From Rubrivivax sp. (lineage in GTDB: Bacteria > Pseudomonadota > Gammaproteobacteria > Burkholderiales > Burkholderiaceae_C): DNA of 64,000 nucleotides. Below the pieces are notes generated by a model, which was not told where the DNA came from, ran no database searches, and saw nothing but the letters and a program-made list of their open reading frames with translations. Made by a program: the position numbers and the translations under genes. Each line of letters starts with the position of its first letter. The stretch's first letter is position 1. Positions 1-7,889 of the stretch are shown one piece after another. Where the stretch lies: contig JAURZM010000025.1 of assembly GCA_030653385.1 (NCBI GenBank), positions 186,001 to 250,000 of the forward strand, in the 5' to 3' direction.

Positions 1-57
1 TGGACGGGGTTCGGGGTGCACGTGCCACCGGCGCGGGGCCGGGGCACGGGCGTCTGT

Positions 58-97
58 GTGTATGACTACATTAATACACTAGAGCCCGGGCTGTCAA
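58..97 (-). promoter_or_regulatory. Leftward promoter overlapped by an inverted-repeat operator
   Basis: Read on the minus strand, a perfect -35 hexamer TTGACA (97-92) is followed 15-17 bases later by an AT-rich -10-like region (TATTAA/TTAATG, about 76-69). The -10 region sits inside an inverted repeat with 6-bp arms, GTGTAT (58-63) and ATACAC (74-79), spaced by 10. It points away from the ABC exporter genes, so it should drive a gene beyond the left edge. The layout suggests a repressor-bound promoter (GntR/MarR type by appearance). The regulator is not visible. Confidence 0.5.
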
Positions 98-120
98 GCC
101 GCGGCGTGCCGTGCCGCGGC
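98..120 (-). terminator. GC-rich hairpin after the exporter operon
   Basis: Two copies of the self-complementary 8-mer GCCGCGGC (98-105 and 113-120) can form an 8-bp stem with a 7-nt loop, 16 bases past the adaptor gene's stop codon at 136. No U-tract follows on the minus strand, so it could act as an attenuating or protective 3' hairpin rather than a classical rho-independent terminator. Confidence 0.3.
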
Positions 121-135
121 CCGCCGCGCCGCCGA

Positions 136-1371
136 TCAGCGCGGCTTCACTGGCTGGGCCTCGGTGATCGTGGTGCCCGGGTACAGCAGCACCTGCTCAC
201 CCTGGCGCAGCCCGTCCTTGACCCAGGCCCAGTCGGCGTTGCGGTCGTGCAGCGTCAAGGCCCGTGCCCGCGCATGCCCGGCCTCCAGCACCCACACCCG
301 CCAGCCGCTGCCGTCGCGCACCAGCGCTGCGCTGGGCACCCGCAGCACCGAGGTCTGCAGCGAAACGGTGATGCGGGCGTCGACACGGAAGCCGTCGCCC
401 AGCGCGGGCGTGGCCGCCGCAGCGGGTGCGGCGGCCGCGTCGACGGGTGCCAGGTCCACCAGCACATTGACCCGTTGCTCTTCGATGCCCAGTGCCGACA
501 CCTTCGTGAAAGCCACCGGCTCGATGCGCCGCACCAGGCCCGGTCGCCTGGCGCTGCCACTGCCGAAGGACAGCTGCACGCGCGCGCCGGGTGCGATGCG
601 TTGCGCCTCGCTGGACAGCACGTCGATCACGGCTTCCAGCGCCGAGGTGTTGCCCACGTCCAGCAGCGGCTGGCCGGCGCTGACCGGTGCGTCGCTGTCC
701 AGGTGCAGGCGCAGCACCTGGCCGTCCACGGGGCTGCGCAGTTGCCAGACACCGGCCGTGGCGCTGCCGCTGGCCGGCTCGGCGGCACCCAGGGCGGCAC
801 GGGCTTCGTTCCACTGGAAGTCGGCCGCCCGCTGCTGCGCCTGGGCTACCTCCAGCGCCTGCTGCGCGGCCTGCCGAGCCAGCTGCGCCTGGTCGCGTGC
901 CGACGGGGCGATGAAGTTGTCGCGCGCCAGTTGCAGCGCACGGTCGGCTTCCAGGCCGGCCTGCGCCAGCGCGGTTTGCTGCCGCTGCACCTGGGCCGCG
1001 GCGGCACGCCGGGCGGCGTCGGCGCTGCCCACCCGCTGGCGCAGCACCTCACGCGCACGGGCGTCGATCATCTGCGGCGACACCGGCCGCAGGCTGGCCA
1101 CCACATCGCCGGCGCGCACGGTGTCACCCACCTTCAGCTTCGGTCTTTGCAGTTGCGCTGCCGTCGGTGCGCTGATGACGTAGCGTTCCTTCAGACGCAA
1201 GCGGCCGTCTTCTTCGATGACTTGCTCGAAAGCACCCATGTCGACGCTGGCCACGTCCACCACCAGCGGGCGTGGCCGGTAGGCCCAGTAGAGCAATCCG
1301 GCCGCGGCCACGGCGAGAGCCGCAAAGGCCAGCCAGCGGCGGCTGCGGGTCCAGGCAACTTGTGTCTTCAT
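136..1371 (-). CDS. Efflux periplasmic adaptor (HlyD/MacA-type membrane fusion protein)
   Basis: A 411-residue periplasmic adaptor that would link the inner-membrane ABC permease encoded just upstream to an outer-membrane channel. There is one N-terminal membrane anchor (about residues 13-30), then a biotinyl-lipoyl-like half domain (about 60-95), a long Ala/Gln-rich helical hairpin (about 105-200), the second lipoyl half with a 'SPVDGQVLRL' motif, and beta-barrel/membrane-proximal domains. Its ATG overlaps the permease stop as ATGA (1368-1371), so translation is probably coupled. The outer-membrane component is not in the window. The substrate cannot be told from sequence. Confidence 0.88.
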   Translation of the reverse strand: MKTQVAWTRSRRWLAFAALAVAAAGLLYWAYRPRPLVVDVASVDMGAFEQVIEEDGRLRLKERYVISAPTAAQLQRPKLKVGDTVRAGDVVASLRPVSPQMIDARAREVLRQRVGSADAARRAAAAQVQRQQTALAQAGLEADRALQLARDNFIAPSARDQAQLARQAAQQALEVAQAQQRAADFQWNEARAALGAAEPASGSATAGVWQLRSPVDGQVLRLHLDSDAPVSAGQPLLDVGNTSALEAVIDVLSSEAQRIAPGARVQLSFGSGSARRPGLVRRIEPVAFTKVSALGIEEQRVNVLVDLAPVDAAAAPAAAATPALGDGFRVDARITVSLQTSVLRVPSAALVRDGSGWRVWVLEAGHARARALTLHDRNADWAWVKDGLRQGEQVLLYPGTTITEAQPVKPR

Positions 1372-3737
1372 TCGCGAACTTTCAGGACAGCCACCAGGTC
1401 CAGCCGGTCGATCTGCCGGCGCACCAGCAGCGCGCTGGCGATGCCGGCGGCCAGCACGATCAGCGCCGCCGAGGCATAGGTGGCGGGTTCGATGATCACC
1501 GGGAAGTCGATGCTGTCCGACGACATCAGCTGCATCATCAGCGTGGCCAGCGCCCAGCCGGTGAAAGCGCCGATGGGCAGGGCCAGCAGCAGCTCGGCGC
1601 CCAGTTCGGCCAGCAACAGCACCGAGACTTCGGCACGTGTCATGCCCAGCACCCGCAGGCTGGCCAGTTCCCAGGCGCGTTCGGACAAGGCGATGCGCGC
1701 CGCGTTGTAGATGATGCCCACCGCCATGGCCACCGCAAACAGCGTCAGGATGGCGCTGAACACACCCATGTTGCGCGACGTCGTCTTGTCGAAGGCAGCC
1801 ATCGAACCGGCCTTGTCGAACACCGAATTGATGTGCGGCGCCGACTTCACTGCCGACCAGAAGCGGCTCATCTCGGCCGGGTCGACACGCAGTGCGGCGT
1901 TGGCCACACCTTCACCGTCGCGCGCGACGCGGTTCATCGTGTCCAGGTCCATGAACAGCAGCTTGCCGAACATGGTCTGCACGATGTCCACCACCGGCAG
2001 TTCGGCGCGCACGCGGCTGTAGAGCCTGAACTCGACCTCGACACGGTCACCCACCCGCGCGCCCATCTCGCGCGCCAGCATGGCCGACAGCACCACGCCA
2101 TGTGCGGGCAGCGACACCGGGCCGCGCACTTCGTCGACAACTCGCATCAGCTGCGCGTCGGCCACGTAGCCGGTGAGCGCGGTGTCGACGCGGTGGCCGC
2201 CGAAGTGCACCCGCACCGGCTCGCTGCGATAAGGCTCGGCAGCCATCACACCCGGCAGGCGCTTCAGGTCGTGCACCACGTTCACCGGCACCGGGCGGTG
2301 GAAGTTGACCAGCACGTCACCTTGCTGCACCTGGCGGAACTGCACGTCGACGATGTGTGCGATGGCGTCCAGCCAAAAGGCGCCCGAGATCTGCAGCGCC
2401 ACGGCCAGCGAGATGCCGGTGACGGTGAAGGCGGCACGCAAGGGGCGGTTCTCGAAGTTGCGGATCACCATGCGTGCGCCGGTGCTGACGAAGCGGCCCA
2501 GGCCGATGCGTTCGATCAGCGTCGGCTTGAACACCGGCGGTGTCGGCGGCATCATGGCCTGGGCCGGGCGCAGGCGCACCACGGCGCGGATGGCGGTCCA
2601 GGCGCCGGCGGCCGCCGCGCCCGCGGCCAGCAGGGTCGACACGACGATCAAGCCCGGGTGCGTGATGTAGCGCAGCGAGTTGAAGCGGAAGACCTCGTCG
2701 TACAGGCCCAGCATGGCCTTGCCGATGAGCAGGCTCAGGCCCAGGCCCACCGCCACGCCCAGCCCGGCAATCAACAGCGCCAGCTGGATGTAGTGCCAGG
2801 CGATGGCCGCGTCGCCGTAACCCAGCGCCTTCAACGCAGCAATCTGGCTGCGCTGCGTGGCCACCTGGCGGCTGAGCACGACGTTCAGGATGAACATCGC
2901 CACGGCCAGGAAGATGGACGGCAGCACCGTGCCCATCACCTTCAGCTGCGCCAGTTCGTCGCTGACGATCTTCGTCGACAGCTGCTTGTCGCGACCCACG
3001 GCGCCGATGGCGCCATAGGGTTCGAGCAGGCGGTCCACCTTCAGCAGCACCGGTGCCAGCGCCGCGCCGGCGTCCAGCCGCAGCGTCAGGTGGTTGAAGG
3101 CGCCCTGCATGTCGAAGGCGTGGCTCATGCGGCTTTCGTCGACCCACCAGATGCCGAAAGACGTGTCGTCGGGTGCGCCGCCTTGTGAAGCAAACACGTA
3201 CTCGGGCGAAGCCACCGTGCCCACCAGGTGCACGGCTTCGCGCTTGCCGTTCAGGATGGCGTGCACAGTGTCACCCGGCTGCAGGCCACGCGCTGCCGCA
3301 AAACGGTCACTGACCAGCGCTTCCAGTGCGGTGCCGGCTTCGGGCCAGCGGCCGCGTTTCAGGCTCAGCGTGTTGATGCCCTGGCGCTGGGCGTGCACAC
3401 GCGCCAGGTCCAGGCCGATGAAACGGCCGGTGACCGGCGGTTCGACACCCGGCAGGTCGATCTGGGCGTCGAACAGCACCTCGAGCTTGACCTCGGCCAC
3501 GCCGTCCAGCGCCGCCAGCCGGTCGCGCAGCACCACCGGCGCGCGCCTGACGCTGGCAAACACGTCGGCCAGGCGGTTGTCGCGGTAGAAGTCGTCGCGC
3601 GAACTCTGCAGCGACGCGTGCACCGAAAACATGCCCACAAAACCGGCCACGCCAATGGCCACCACCACGGCGATGGTGGCCGCCTGCGTGCGCAGGCGCA
3701 GCAGGTCGCGCCACAGCTTGATGTGCAGGGCTTTCAT
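1368..3737 (-). CDS. ABC transporter permease with two FtsX/MacB-type domains
   Basis: A 789-residue inner-membrane permease with a duplicated layout. A TM segment near residues 18-40 is followed by a large periplasmic domain and an FtsX three-TM block around 265-390. A further anchor and periplasmic domain then lead to a final FtsX block near the C-terminus (from about 670), which contains the typical 'ELASLRVLGM' loop. This fused two-domain form fits the MacB/LolCE-like mechanotransmitter superfamily, which uses ATP to drive periplasmic events rather than moving substrate through the membrane. It starts 7 bp after the ATPase gene and overlaps the adaptor gene by 4 bp, giving a three-gene operon. 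Confidence 0.87.
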   Translation of the reverse strand: MKALHIKLWRDLLRLRTQAATIAVVVAIGVAGFVGMFSVHASLQSSRDDFYRDNRLADVFASVRRAPVVLRDRLAALDGVAEVKLEVLFDAQIDLPGVEPPVTGRFIGLDLARVHAQRQGINTLSLKRGRWPEAGTALEALVSDRFAAARGLQPGDTVHAILNGKREAVHLVGTVASPEYVFASQGGAPDDTSFGIWWVDESRMSHAFDMQGAFNHLTLRLDAGAALAPVLLKVDRLLEPYGAIGAVGRDKQLSTKIVSDELAQLKVMGTVLPSIFLAVAMFILNVVLSRQVATQRSQIAALKALGYGDAAIAWHYIQLALLIAGLGVAVGLGLSLLIGKAMLGLYDEVFRFNSLRYITHPGLIVVSTLLAAGAAAAGAWTAIRAVVRLRPAQAMMPPTPPVFKPTLIERIGLGRFVSTGARMVIRNFENRPLRAAFTVTGISLAVALQISGAFWLDAIAHIVDVQFRQVQQGDVLVNFHRPVPVNVVHDLKRLPGVMAAEPYRSEPVRVHFGGHRVDTALTGYVADAQLMRVVDEVRGPVSLPAHGVVLSAMLAREMGARVGDRVEVEFRLYSRVRAELPVVDIVQTMFGKLLFMDLDTMNRVARDGEGVANAALRVDPAEMSRFWSAVKSAPHINSVFDKAGSMAAFDKTTSRNMGVFSAILTLFAVAMAVGIIYNAARIALSERAWELASLRVLGMTRAEVSVLLLAELGAELLLALPIGAFTGWALATLMMQLMSSDSIDFPVIIEPATYASAALIVLAAGIASALLVRRQIDRLDLVAVLKVRE

Positions 3738-3744
3738 GCGGGCT

Positions 3745-4488
3745 TCACCACTTCAAGCCTGCTGCCGCCACCTTGTGCGTGTTGACCTGAGTCTCGGCAA
3801 TGCGCCCGTCGGCCAGCCGCAGCACCCGGTCGGCCATGCCGGCGATGGGGGCGTTGTGCGTGATCACGACAGTGGTCGTGCCCAGTTCGCGGTTCACCTG
3901 TTCGATGGCCTGCAGCACCATCACGCCGGTGGCGCAGTCCAGCGCGCCGGTGGGTTCGTCGCACAGCAGCACCGCCGGGCGCTTGGCGATGGCCCGAGCG
4001 ATGGCCACGCGCTGCTGTTCGCCCCCCGACAGCTGCGACACGAAGTGGTCCATGCGTGCGCCCAGGCCCACCAGCGCCAGCGCGTCGGCCGGGTCCATCG
4101 GGTCGTCGGACAGGTCAGTGACCAGGGCCACGTTTTCGCGTGCCGTCAGGCTGGGGATCAGGTTGTAGAACTGGAACACGAAGCCCACGTGCTGACGCCG
4201 GTAGCGCGTGAGTTCGGCGTCGCTGGCGCCGTTCAGTTCGTGTGTCTGGCCGTCGTGGGTCCAGCGTGCAGAACCGCTGCTGGCCATGTCCAGCCCGCCC
4301 AGGATGTTCAGCAGCGTGGACTTGCCGCTGCCCGATGCCCCCAGCAGCACGACGAATTCGCCGCGCACGATGTCCAGGTCCACACCACGCAGCGCGTGCA
4401 CGGCCGTGGGGCCGTCGCCGTAGACCTTGGTCAGGCCACGGGCCACGAAGACGGGTTCGGCAGGCGGTGGGGGTGATTCGTTCAGCAC
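3745..4488 (-). CDS. ABC transporter ATP-binding protein (LolD/MacB-like)
   Basis: A 247-residue ATPase, the first gene of the leftward exporter operon. Walker A 'GASGSGKST' lies at residues 50-58, the signature 'LSGGEQQR' near the middle, Walker B '[11 protein letters not shown]' follows, and there is an H-loop histidine in 'VITHNAP'. The DEPTGALD form and the '[20 protein letters not shown]' Q-loop are typical of the LolD/MacB/FtsE subfamily, matching the FtsX-type permease downstream. The start is a GTG at 4488. No strong Shine-Dalgarno is seen, and the leader from the predicted transcription start at 4569 is about 81 nt. Likely controlled by an FNR-type regulator (see the site at 4569-4617). 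Confidence 0.88.
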   Translation of the reverse strand: MLNESPPPPAEPVFVARGLTKVYGDGPTAVHALRGVDLDIVRGEFVVLLGASGSGKSTLLNILGGLDMASSGSARWTHDGQTHELNGASDAELTRYRRQHVGFVFQFYNLIPSLTARENVALVTDLSDDPMDPADALALVGLGARMDHFVSQLSGGEQQRVAIARAIAKRPAVLLCDEPTGALDCATGVMVLQAIEQVNRELGTTTVVITHNAPIAGMADRVLRLADGRIAETQVNTHKVAAAGLKW

Positions 4489-4568
4489 GACGGAGCCGTG
4501 TTCATGGCCAGGAGCGAAGCGACACGGAAGTCGGCAGGCAAAGCAGCATCACCCGACCGGTGGCCTGG

Positions 4569-4617
4569 TGACTTCAGCATAGCCAGTGCACTTGCGCGGG
4601 CCGTTGACACGGATCAA
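4569..4617 (-). promoter_or_regulatory. FNR/ANR-type box and class II promoter for the exporter operon
   Basis: On the minus strand TTGATCCGTGTCAA (4617-4604) matches the FNR consensus TTGAT-N4-ATCAA with one mismatch. A -10 hexamer TATGCT lies at 4581-4576, which predicts a start at 4569. The box centre (4610.5) then falls exactly at -41.5, the standard class II FNR activation distance. No -35 hexamer is visible, as expected for an activator-dependent promoter. The only leftward gene downstream is the ABC exporter ATPase (start 4488). CRP-family relatives of FNR with similar half sites cannot be excluded. Confidence 0.6.
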
Positions 4618-4689
4618 GTTGACGCCGGCCGCGCCGCTTCACAGCGGTGCGCTTCAGGTGGGCCTTGTGGCCGACTGCCGGCTGCGCCA

Positions 4690-5040
4690 TCACAGGCGTG
4701 TGTACTTCTCTGATCGCCCGCGTGACTTGTCGACCGGGTACTTGATCGCATTGGCATCCATCTTCCGCGACACCGCGGCCGCCAGGTCCACGCCCAGGTC
4801 GTGGCACAAGTAGGCCAGCAGCATGCCGACATCGGCCAGCTCTGCTTCGATTTCGTCCCGGCGCTGGTCGACGACCTGGGCCACGTCGGCGTCCTTGGCC
4901 CAGATGAAGTGCTCCAGCAACTCCGACGCTTCGACGGACAGGGCAGTTGCAAGGCTTCGGGCATTGTGGAACTGCTCCCAGTCGCGCTCGGCGCGGAAAG
5001 CCAGCAGACGCTGCGTGAGTTCTTCGGGCAAATGGGTCAT
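4690..5040 (-). CDS. MazG-like nucleotide pyrophosphohydrolase
   Basis: A 116-residue all-alpha NTP pyrophosphatase of the MazG-like/RS21-C6 type. It is expected to hydrolyse (d)NTPs to monophosphates using Mg ions held by acidic helices. The family pattern is visible: 'EELTQRLLAFRAERDWEQFH' with the hydrophobic/acidic helix 'EASELLEHFIW', then 'DEIEAELADVGMLLAYLCHDLG', where the E-x-x-E and E-x-x-D residues coordinate metal. The in-frame ORF extends further upstream, but the ATG at 5040 was chosen because it overlaps the stop of the HNH gene as ATGA (5037-5040) and begins the conserved domain. It is translationally coupled to that gene. Confidence 0.85.
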   Translation of the reverse strand: MTHLPEELTQRLLAFRAERDWEQFHNARSLATALSVEASELLEHFIWAKDADVAQVVDQRRDEIEAELADVGMLLAYLCHDLGVDLAAAVSRKMDANAIKYPVDKSRGRSEKYTRL

Positions 5041-5975
5041 GCCTGAAACCTGTTCTTGAGGTGCCATTGCAGGCGGTCCGGGTCGGGGCGGTATTCCGGT
5101 CGCGTCGGGGTGACGGTCAGTGGCTGACCGTCCATCCGGTAGTAGGCCTTGCCGTTGAACCACGCTTCGCGGATGCGTGGGCTGACGCGGATCGTCATGT
5201 CGGGCGTCACCGACACCAAGCCGGCATCGAACAAGCGGTGGAAGTCGGCCCGCAGCAGCAGACCGTTGCGCACGTCATGGGCACCTTCCTCGGCGTAGGG
5301 CACGATGTGGGCGGCCTCCAGTGCCAACAAGGTGCTTTCGCCAGTGATGGCGCACTTGCGGTTGTAGGCCTCGGTGACGACGACGCGGAACGAGCCCTGG
5401 CCGAGCCGAGGCCGCATCAGGATGGGCTCACCGTACCGTGCTGGCGGCTCGTTCACGACCACCACGCCGCCTTCTGCGGTCTCGGCCTGGGCTTCCAGGC
5501 CACGAGCGAGCAGCGGCAGCACATGCGCCCAGATCGTGGCGCCATCAGCTTCCTCGGTTCTGTACATCTTGCCGCGGACGATGTTGGACGACCAGCCTGG
5601 CGGATCGGGTAGCCAGTCCTTTGGCGCGAAGAAGACGGGGTTGGCGATGACCTGGCAGGTGATCTGGGTGAGCGGCGTGCCGCGACCGGCCAACGGCCCC
5701 AGAAGCTCACGCAGCTCTGTCAGTGATGCCGCGCCGTTCTTCGGCCCAAAGATCTCCCAGGCCAGCTCGAGCGGCAGCACGCTGCGTGTGATGAAGTAGC
5801 CTGCACCTGCAATGTGGTTGTAGGGGCGCTTCACCTTGAACACAAACGGCATGCCGCTGGCCGCGCTTTCGAAAGCCGGGCGCACCGATGGCTGCCAGAA
5901 GTTCACCTCGTCCAGGTGTTGCGAGGCCAGGAACTGGAACCATCGCGTGTCGGTGGTGCCGACCCAGAACATCAT
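5037..5975 (-). CDS. HNH endonuclease with N-terminal PUA/ASCH-like domain (COG3440-type)
   Basis: A 312-residue predicted DNA endonuclease. The C-terminal HNH fold shows Cys208, the 'AAHIVPYAEEG' strand with His223, Asn237 and His246 ('RNGLLLRADFHRLFD'). The N-terminal half (about 1-150: 'MMFWVGTTDTRWF', 'VNFWQP', 'FKVKRPYNHIAGAGYF') resembles the PUA-like domain that accompanies HNH in the predicted restriction endonucleases of COG3440. Such domains may read modified bases. The start at 5975 has AGGAC 7 nt upstream; longer in-frame starts lack this. It is coupled to the MazG-like gene and lies next to a toxin-antitoxin pair, suggesting a small defence or stress cassette. No cognate methyltransferase is adjacent. 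Confidence 0.75.
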   Translation of the reverse strand: MMFWVGTTDTRWFQFLASQHLDEVNFWQPSVRPAFESAASGMPFVFKVKRPYNHIAGAGYFITRSVLPLELAWEIFGPKNGAASLTELRELLGPLAGRGTPLTQITCQVIANPVFFAPKDWLPDPPGWSSNIVRGKMYRTEEADGATIWAHVLPLLARGLEAQAETAEGGVVVVNEPPARYGEPILMRPRLGQGSFRVVVTEAYNRKCAITGESTLLALEAAHIVPYAEEGAHDVRNGLLLRADFHRLFDAGLVSVTPDMTIRVSPRIREAWFNGKAYYRMDGQPLTVTPTRPEYRPDPDRLQWHLKNRFQA

Positions 5976-6089
5976 GATGGCAGTCCTGACCAGTGGCACT
6001 GTCGGGTCATCACGAACTCCTGCTGCTTGGTCTGAAGCGATGGCCGCATGGTGCCTCGCCGACGTGCGACAAGCGCCCCAATTCAAGTG

Positions 6090-6509
6090 TCAGTCCCGCC
6101 ACGGATCGATCACTTTTGCCCCGGCCGCTTCGAACGGGCCGGTGTCCCTGGTGGCCACCGTCAGGCCGTTGGCCTGGGCAATGGATGCGATGTAGCCATC
6201 TGCGCTGGCGATGGTAAGGCCCGATGTTCTGGCCTTGGACATCAGCTCTGCATAGGCTTGGGTGCAGCCCAGGTCAAAAGACAGCACACGACCGGCAAAC
6301 AAGGGCAACACCCGCCTTTCCAGGCTCTCTTGCAAACCCGCCCGGCGCCTGCCGGCAGGCAGCAGCGCCACGCCGGCACGCAGTTCGGCCACCGTGATGG
6401 CAGAAAGAAAAAGCGTTTCCAGTGGCTGTGCGTCGATCCACGCGACCACGCGACCTTCGGGCGCCTGGCGCAGCGGCTCGGTCACGACGTTGGTGTCCAG
6501 CAGAATCAC
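6090..6509 (-). CDS. fitB: PIN-domain toxin, VapC/FitB type
   Basis: A 139-residue PIN-domain ribonuclease, the toxin of a type II module. The four acidic metal ligands are in place: Asp5 ('LLDTNVV'), Glu42 ('AELRAG'), Asp104 ('SADGYIA') and Asp122 ('ATRDTGPF'). The opening 'MILLDTNVVTEPLR' and the 'VVAWIDAQP' segment are typical of the FitB subgroup. Family members cut RNA and are held inactive by their antitoxin. The gene overlaps the antitoxin gene by 4 bp (ATGA at 6506-6509), with the antitoxin first. It looks intact. Confidence 0.9.
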   Translation of the reverse strand: MILLDTNVVTEPLRQAPEGRVVAWIDAQPLETLFLSAITVAELRAGVALLPAGRRRAGLQESLERRVLPLFAGRVLSFDLGCTQAYAELMSKARTSGLTIASADGYIASIAQANGLTVATRDTGPFEAAGAKVIDPWRD

Positions 6510-6754
6510 TCGAAGCTCACCGGGCGACTCGAGACCTTGCTGTGCACCTTCTCGAAAACCGCGAACTCGCTTTCGCTCAACTTGGCCCGCCGCCCCATGT
6601 CGGCCAGCAGTGAACCCAGTTTCACCCGTCCTTCGGGGCTGACGGCGGACTCCAGAATGCCGCGCACTTCGGCTTCCATGCTGTGCCCGTTCTGCGCGGC
6701 CCGCACTCGCAGGGCGCGATGCACTTCATCAGGCAGGTTTCGAACGGTCAACAT
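6506..6754 (-). CDS. fitA: Ribbon-helix-helix antitoxin, FitA/VapB type
   Basis: An 82-residue antitoxin. Residues 1-45 form a FitA-like ribbon-helix-helix DNA-binding domain ('MLTVRNLPDEVHRALRVRA', then 'HSMEAEVRGILE'). The C-terminal tail wraps the PIN toxin and ends in a basic/aromatic segment. The ATG at 6754 was chosen because the RHH fold begins there; an upstream in-frame ATG at 6793 would add 13 residues with no family resemblance. As in other such modules, the antitoxin probably represses its own promoter in the 6755-6830 region, but no clear palindrome was found. Confidence 0.87.
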   Translation of the reverse strand: MLTVRNLPDEVHRALRVRAAQNGHSMEAEVRGILESAVSPEGRVKLGSLLADMGRRAKLSESEFAVFEKVHSKVSSRPVSFE

Positions 6755-6962
6755 GGCCACTTCAAAGCTCCCTTGTGCATTCGGTGCATGCATACTATCG
6801 TTTCGCCTGCATTTTGTTCAACCGCTTGACGAGGTGGCCGCGCCACCCGCCTGGCGCAGCGCTGTGCCAGGCAAGGATCCCAGGCGTGGGTTGCTGCTGA
6901 TGGGGGCGAACACGGTCTGGTGGCGCGCGACCACGCCACCGCGGCGCCGCGGAACACGTCCA

Positions 6963-6980
6963 GCGAACGCAAACGTTCGC
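6963..6980 (-). terminator. Hairpin after murQ
   Basis: A perfect 7-bp stem GCGAACG/CGTTCGC (6963-6969 and 6974-6980) with a CAAA tetraloop lies 24 bases beyond the murQ stop, at the end of the leftward recycling operon. There is no T-run, so the terminator call is tentative. The rest of 6755-7004 holds no recognisable gene or motif. Confidence 0.3.
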
Positions 6981-7004
6981 CGGTTGCGCCGCTCGCCAGC
7001 ATGC

Positions 7005-7889
7005 TCAGCCCAGCGCGCCCTGCACGCTGCCGTCGGCGGCGGCCAGCATCGCTTCGGCCTGCGCCACGTCCACGCCGGCTTTCAGCATCACGATGGCCAC
7101 CTTCACACGTGAGCCGCAAGCCGCCAGTGCGGCTTGTGCATCGGCCTCGGCCGCGCCGGTGGCACGCACCGTCAGCCGCAGTGCACGCGCCACCAGCTTG
7201 TGGTTGCTGGCCCGCAGGTCCACCATCAGGTTGCCGTAGACCTTGTGCAGCCGCACCATGACGCTGCTGCTGAAGCTGTTGAGCGCAATCTTCTGCGCCG
7301 TGCCGGCTTTCAGGCGGGTGCTGCCGCTGATGACCTCGGGCCCGGTGTCCAGCAGCACGCCGATCTCGCAGGCCGCGGCCAATGGCGCGCCGGCGTTGTT
7401 GACGATGCCCACCGTCAGCGCGCCAGCTGCCCGTGCGGCCTCTGCCGCACCCAGTGCGTACGGCGTGCCGCCCGATGCGGCCAGCAGCAGCACCACGTCT
7501 TGCGCCGTGGGCTGCAGTGCCCGCAGGTCGGCCGCGCCTCGGTCGCGGCTGTCTTCCGCACCTTCCACGGCCAGGAACATCGCACCTTCACCCCCAGCCA
7601 GCAAGGCTGGCGCACGTTCACGCGGCCAGCTGAAGGTGGGGTGCAGTTCCACCGCGTCCAGCACACCCAGGCGGCCGCTGGTGCCGGCACCCACGTAGAC
7701 GATGCGGCCACCGGCCTGCAGGCGGGGCACGGCCGCGTCCACGGCCTGCGCCAGCTGCGGTGCCGCCGCGCGCACGGCCAGCGCGGCCAGGGCCTGGTCG
7801 CTGACAAAGGCATCGACCAGCCGAGCGGTGTCATAACGGTCCAGTGTGGGATGTTCGGGGTGCGGCTCTTCGGTGCGCAGTGGTGTCAT
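7005..7889 (-). CDS. murQ: N-acetylmuramic acid 6-phosphate etherase
   Basis: A 294-residue SIS-domain lyase that splits the D-lactyl ether of MurNAc-6-phosphate, giving GlcNAc-6-phosphate, the committing step of MurNAc recycling. Family marks: 'TEEPHPEHPTLDRYDT' at the N-terminus, 'GRIVYVGAGTSGRLGVLDA' (sugar-phosphate binding), 'GGEGAMFLAVEGAEDS' with the catalytic Glu region, 'ASGGTPYALGA', and 'GSTRLKAGTAQKIALN'. The ATG at 7889 overlaps the upstream hydrolase stop as ATGA. It is the last of four coupled genes; the kinase, amidase and hydrolase upstream fit a pathway from muropeptides to GlcNAc-6-phosphate. Confidence 0.93.
   Translation of the reverse strand: MTPLRTEEPHPEHPTLDRYDTARLVDAFVSDQALAALAVRAAAPQLAQAVDAAVPRLQAGGRIVYVGAGTSGRLGVLDAVELHPTFSWPRERAPALLAGGEGAMFLAVEGAEDSRDRGAADLRALQPTAQDVVLLLAASGGTPYALGAAEAARAAGALTVGIVNNAGAPLAAACEIGVLLDTGPEVISGSTRLKAGTAQKIALNSFSSSVMVRLHKVYGNLMVDLRASNHKLVARALRLTVRATGAAEADAQAALAACGSRVKVAIVMLKAGVDVAQAEAMLAAADGSVQGALG

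Noticed and set aside
16..1479. Long open frames on the plus strand opposite the adaptor and permease genes
   Set aside because: They are antisense shadows of high-GC genes: low-complexity Arg/His/Gln-rich proteins with no domain, while the minus-strand frames give clear HlyD and FtsX proteins.
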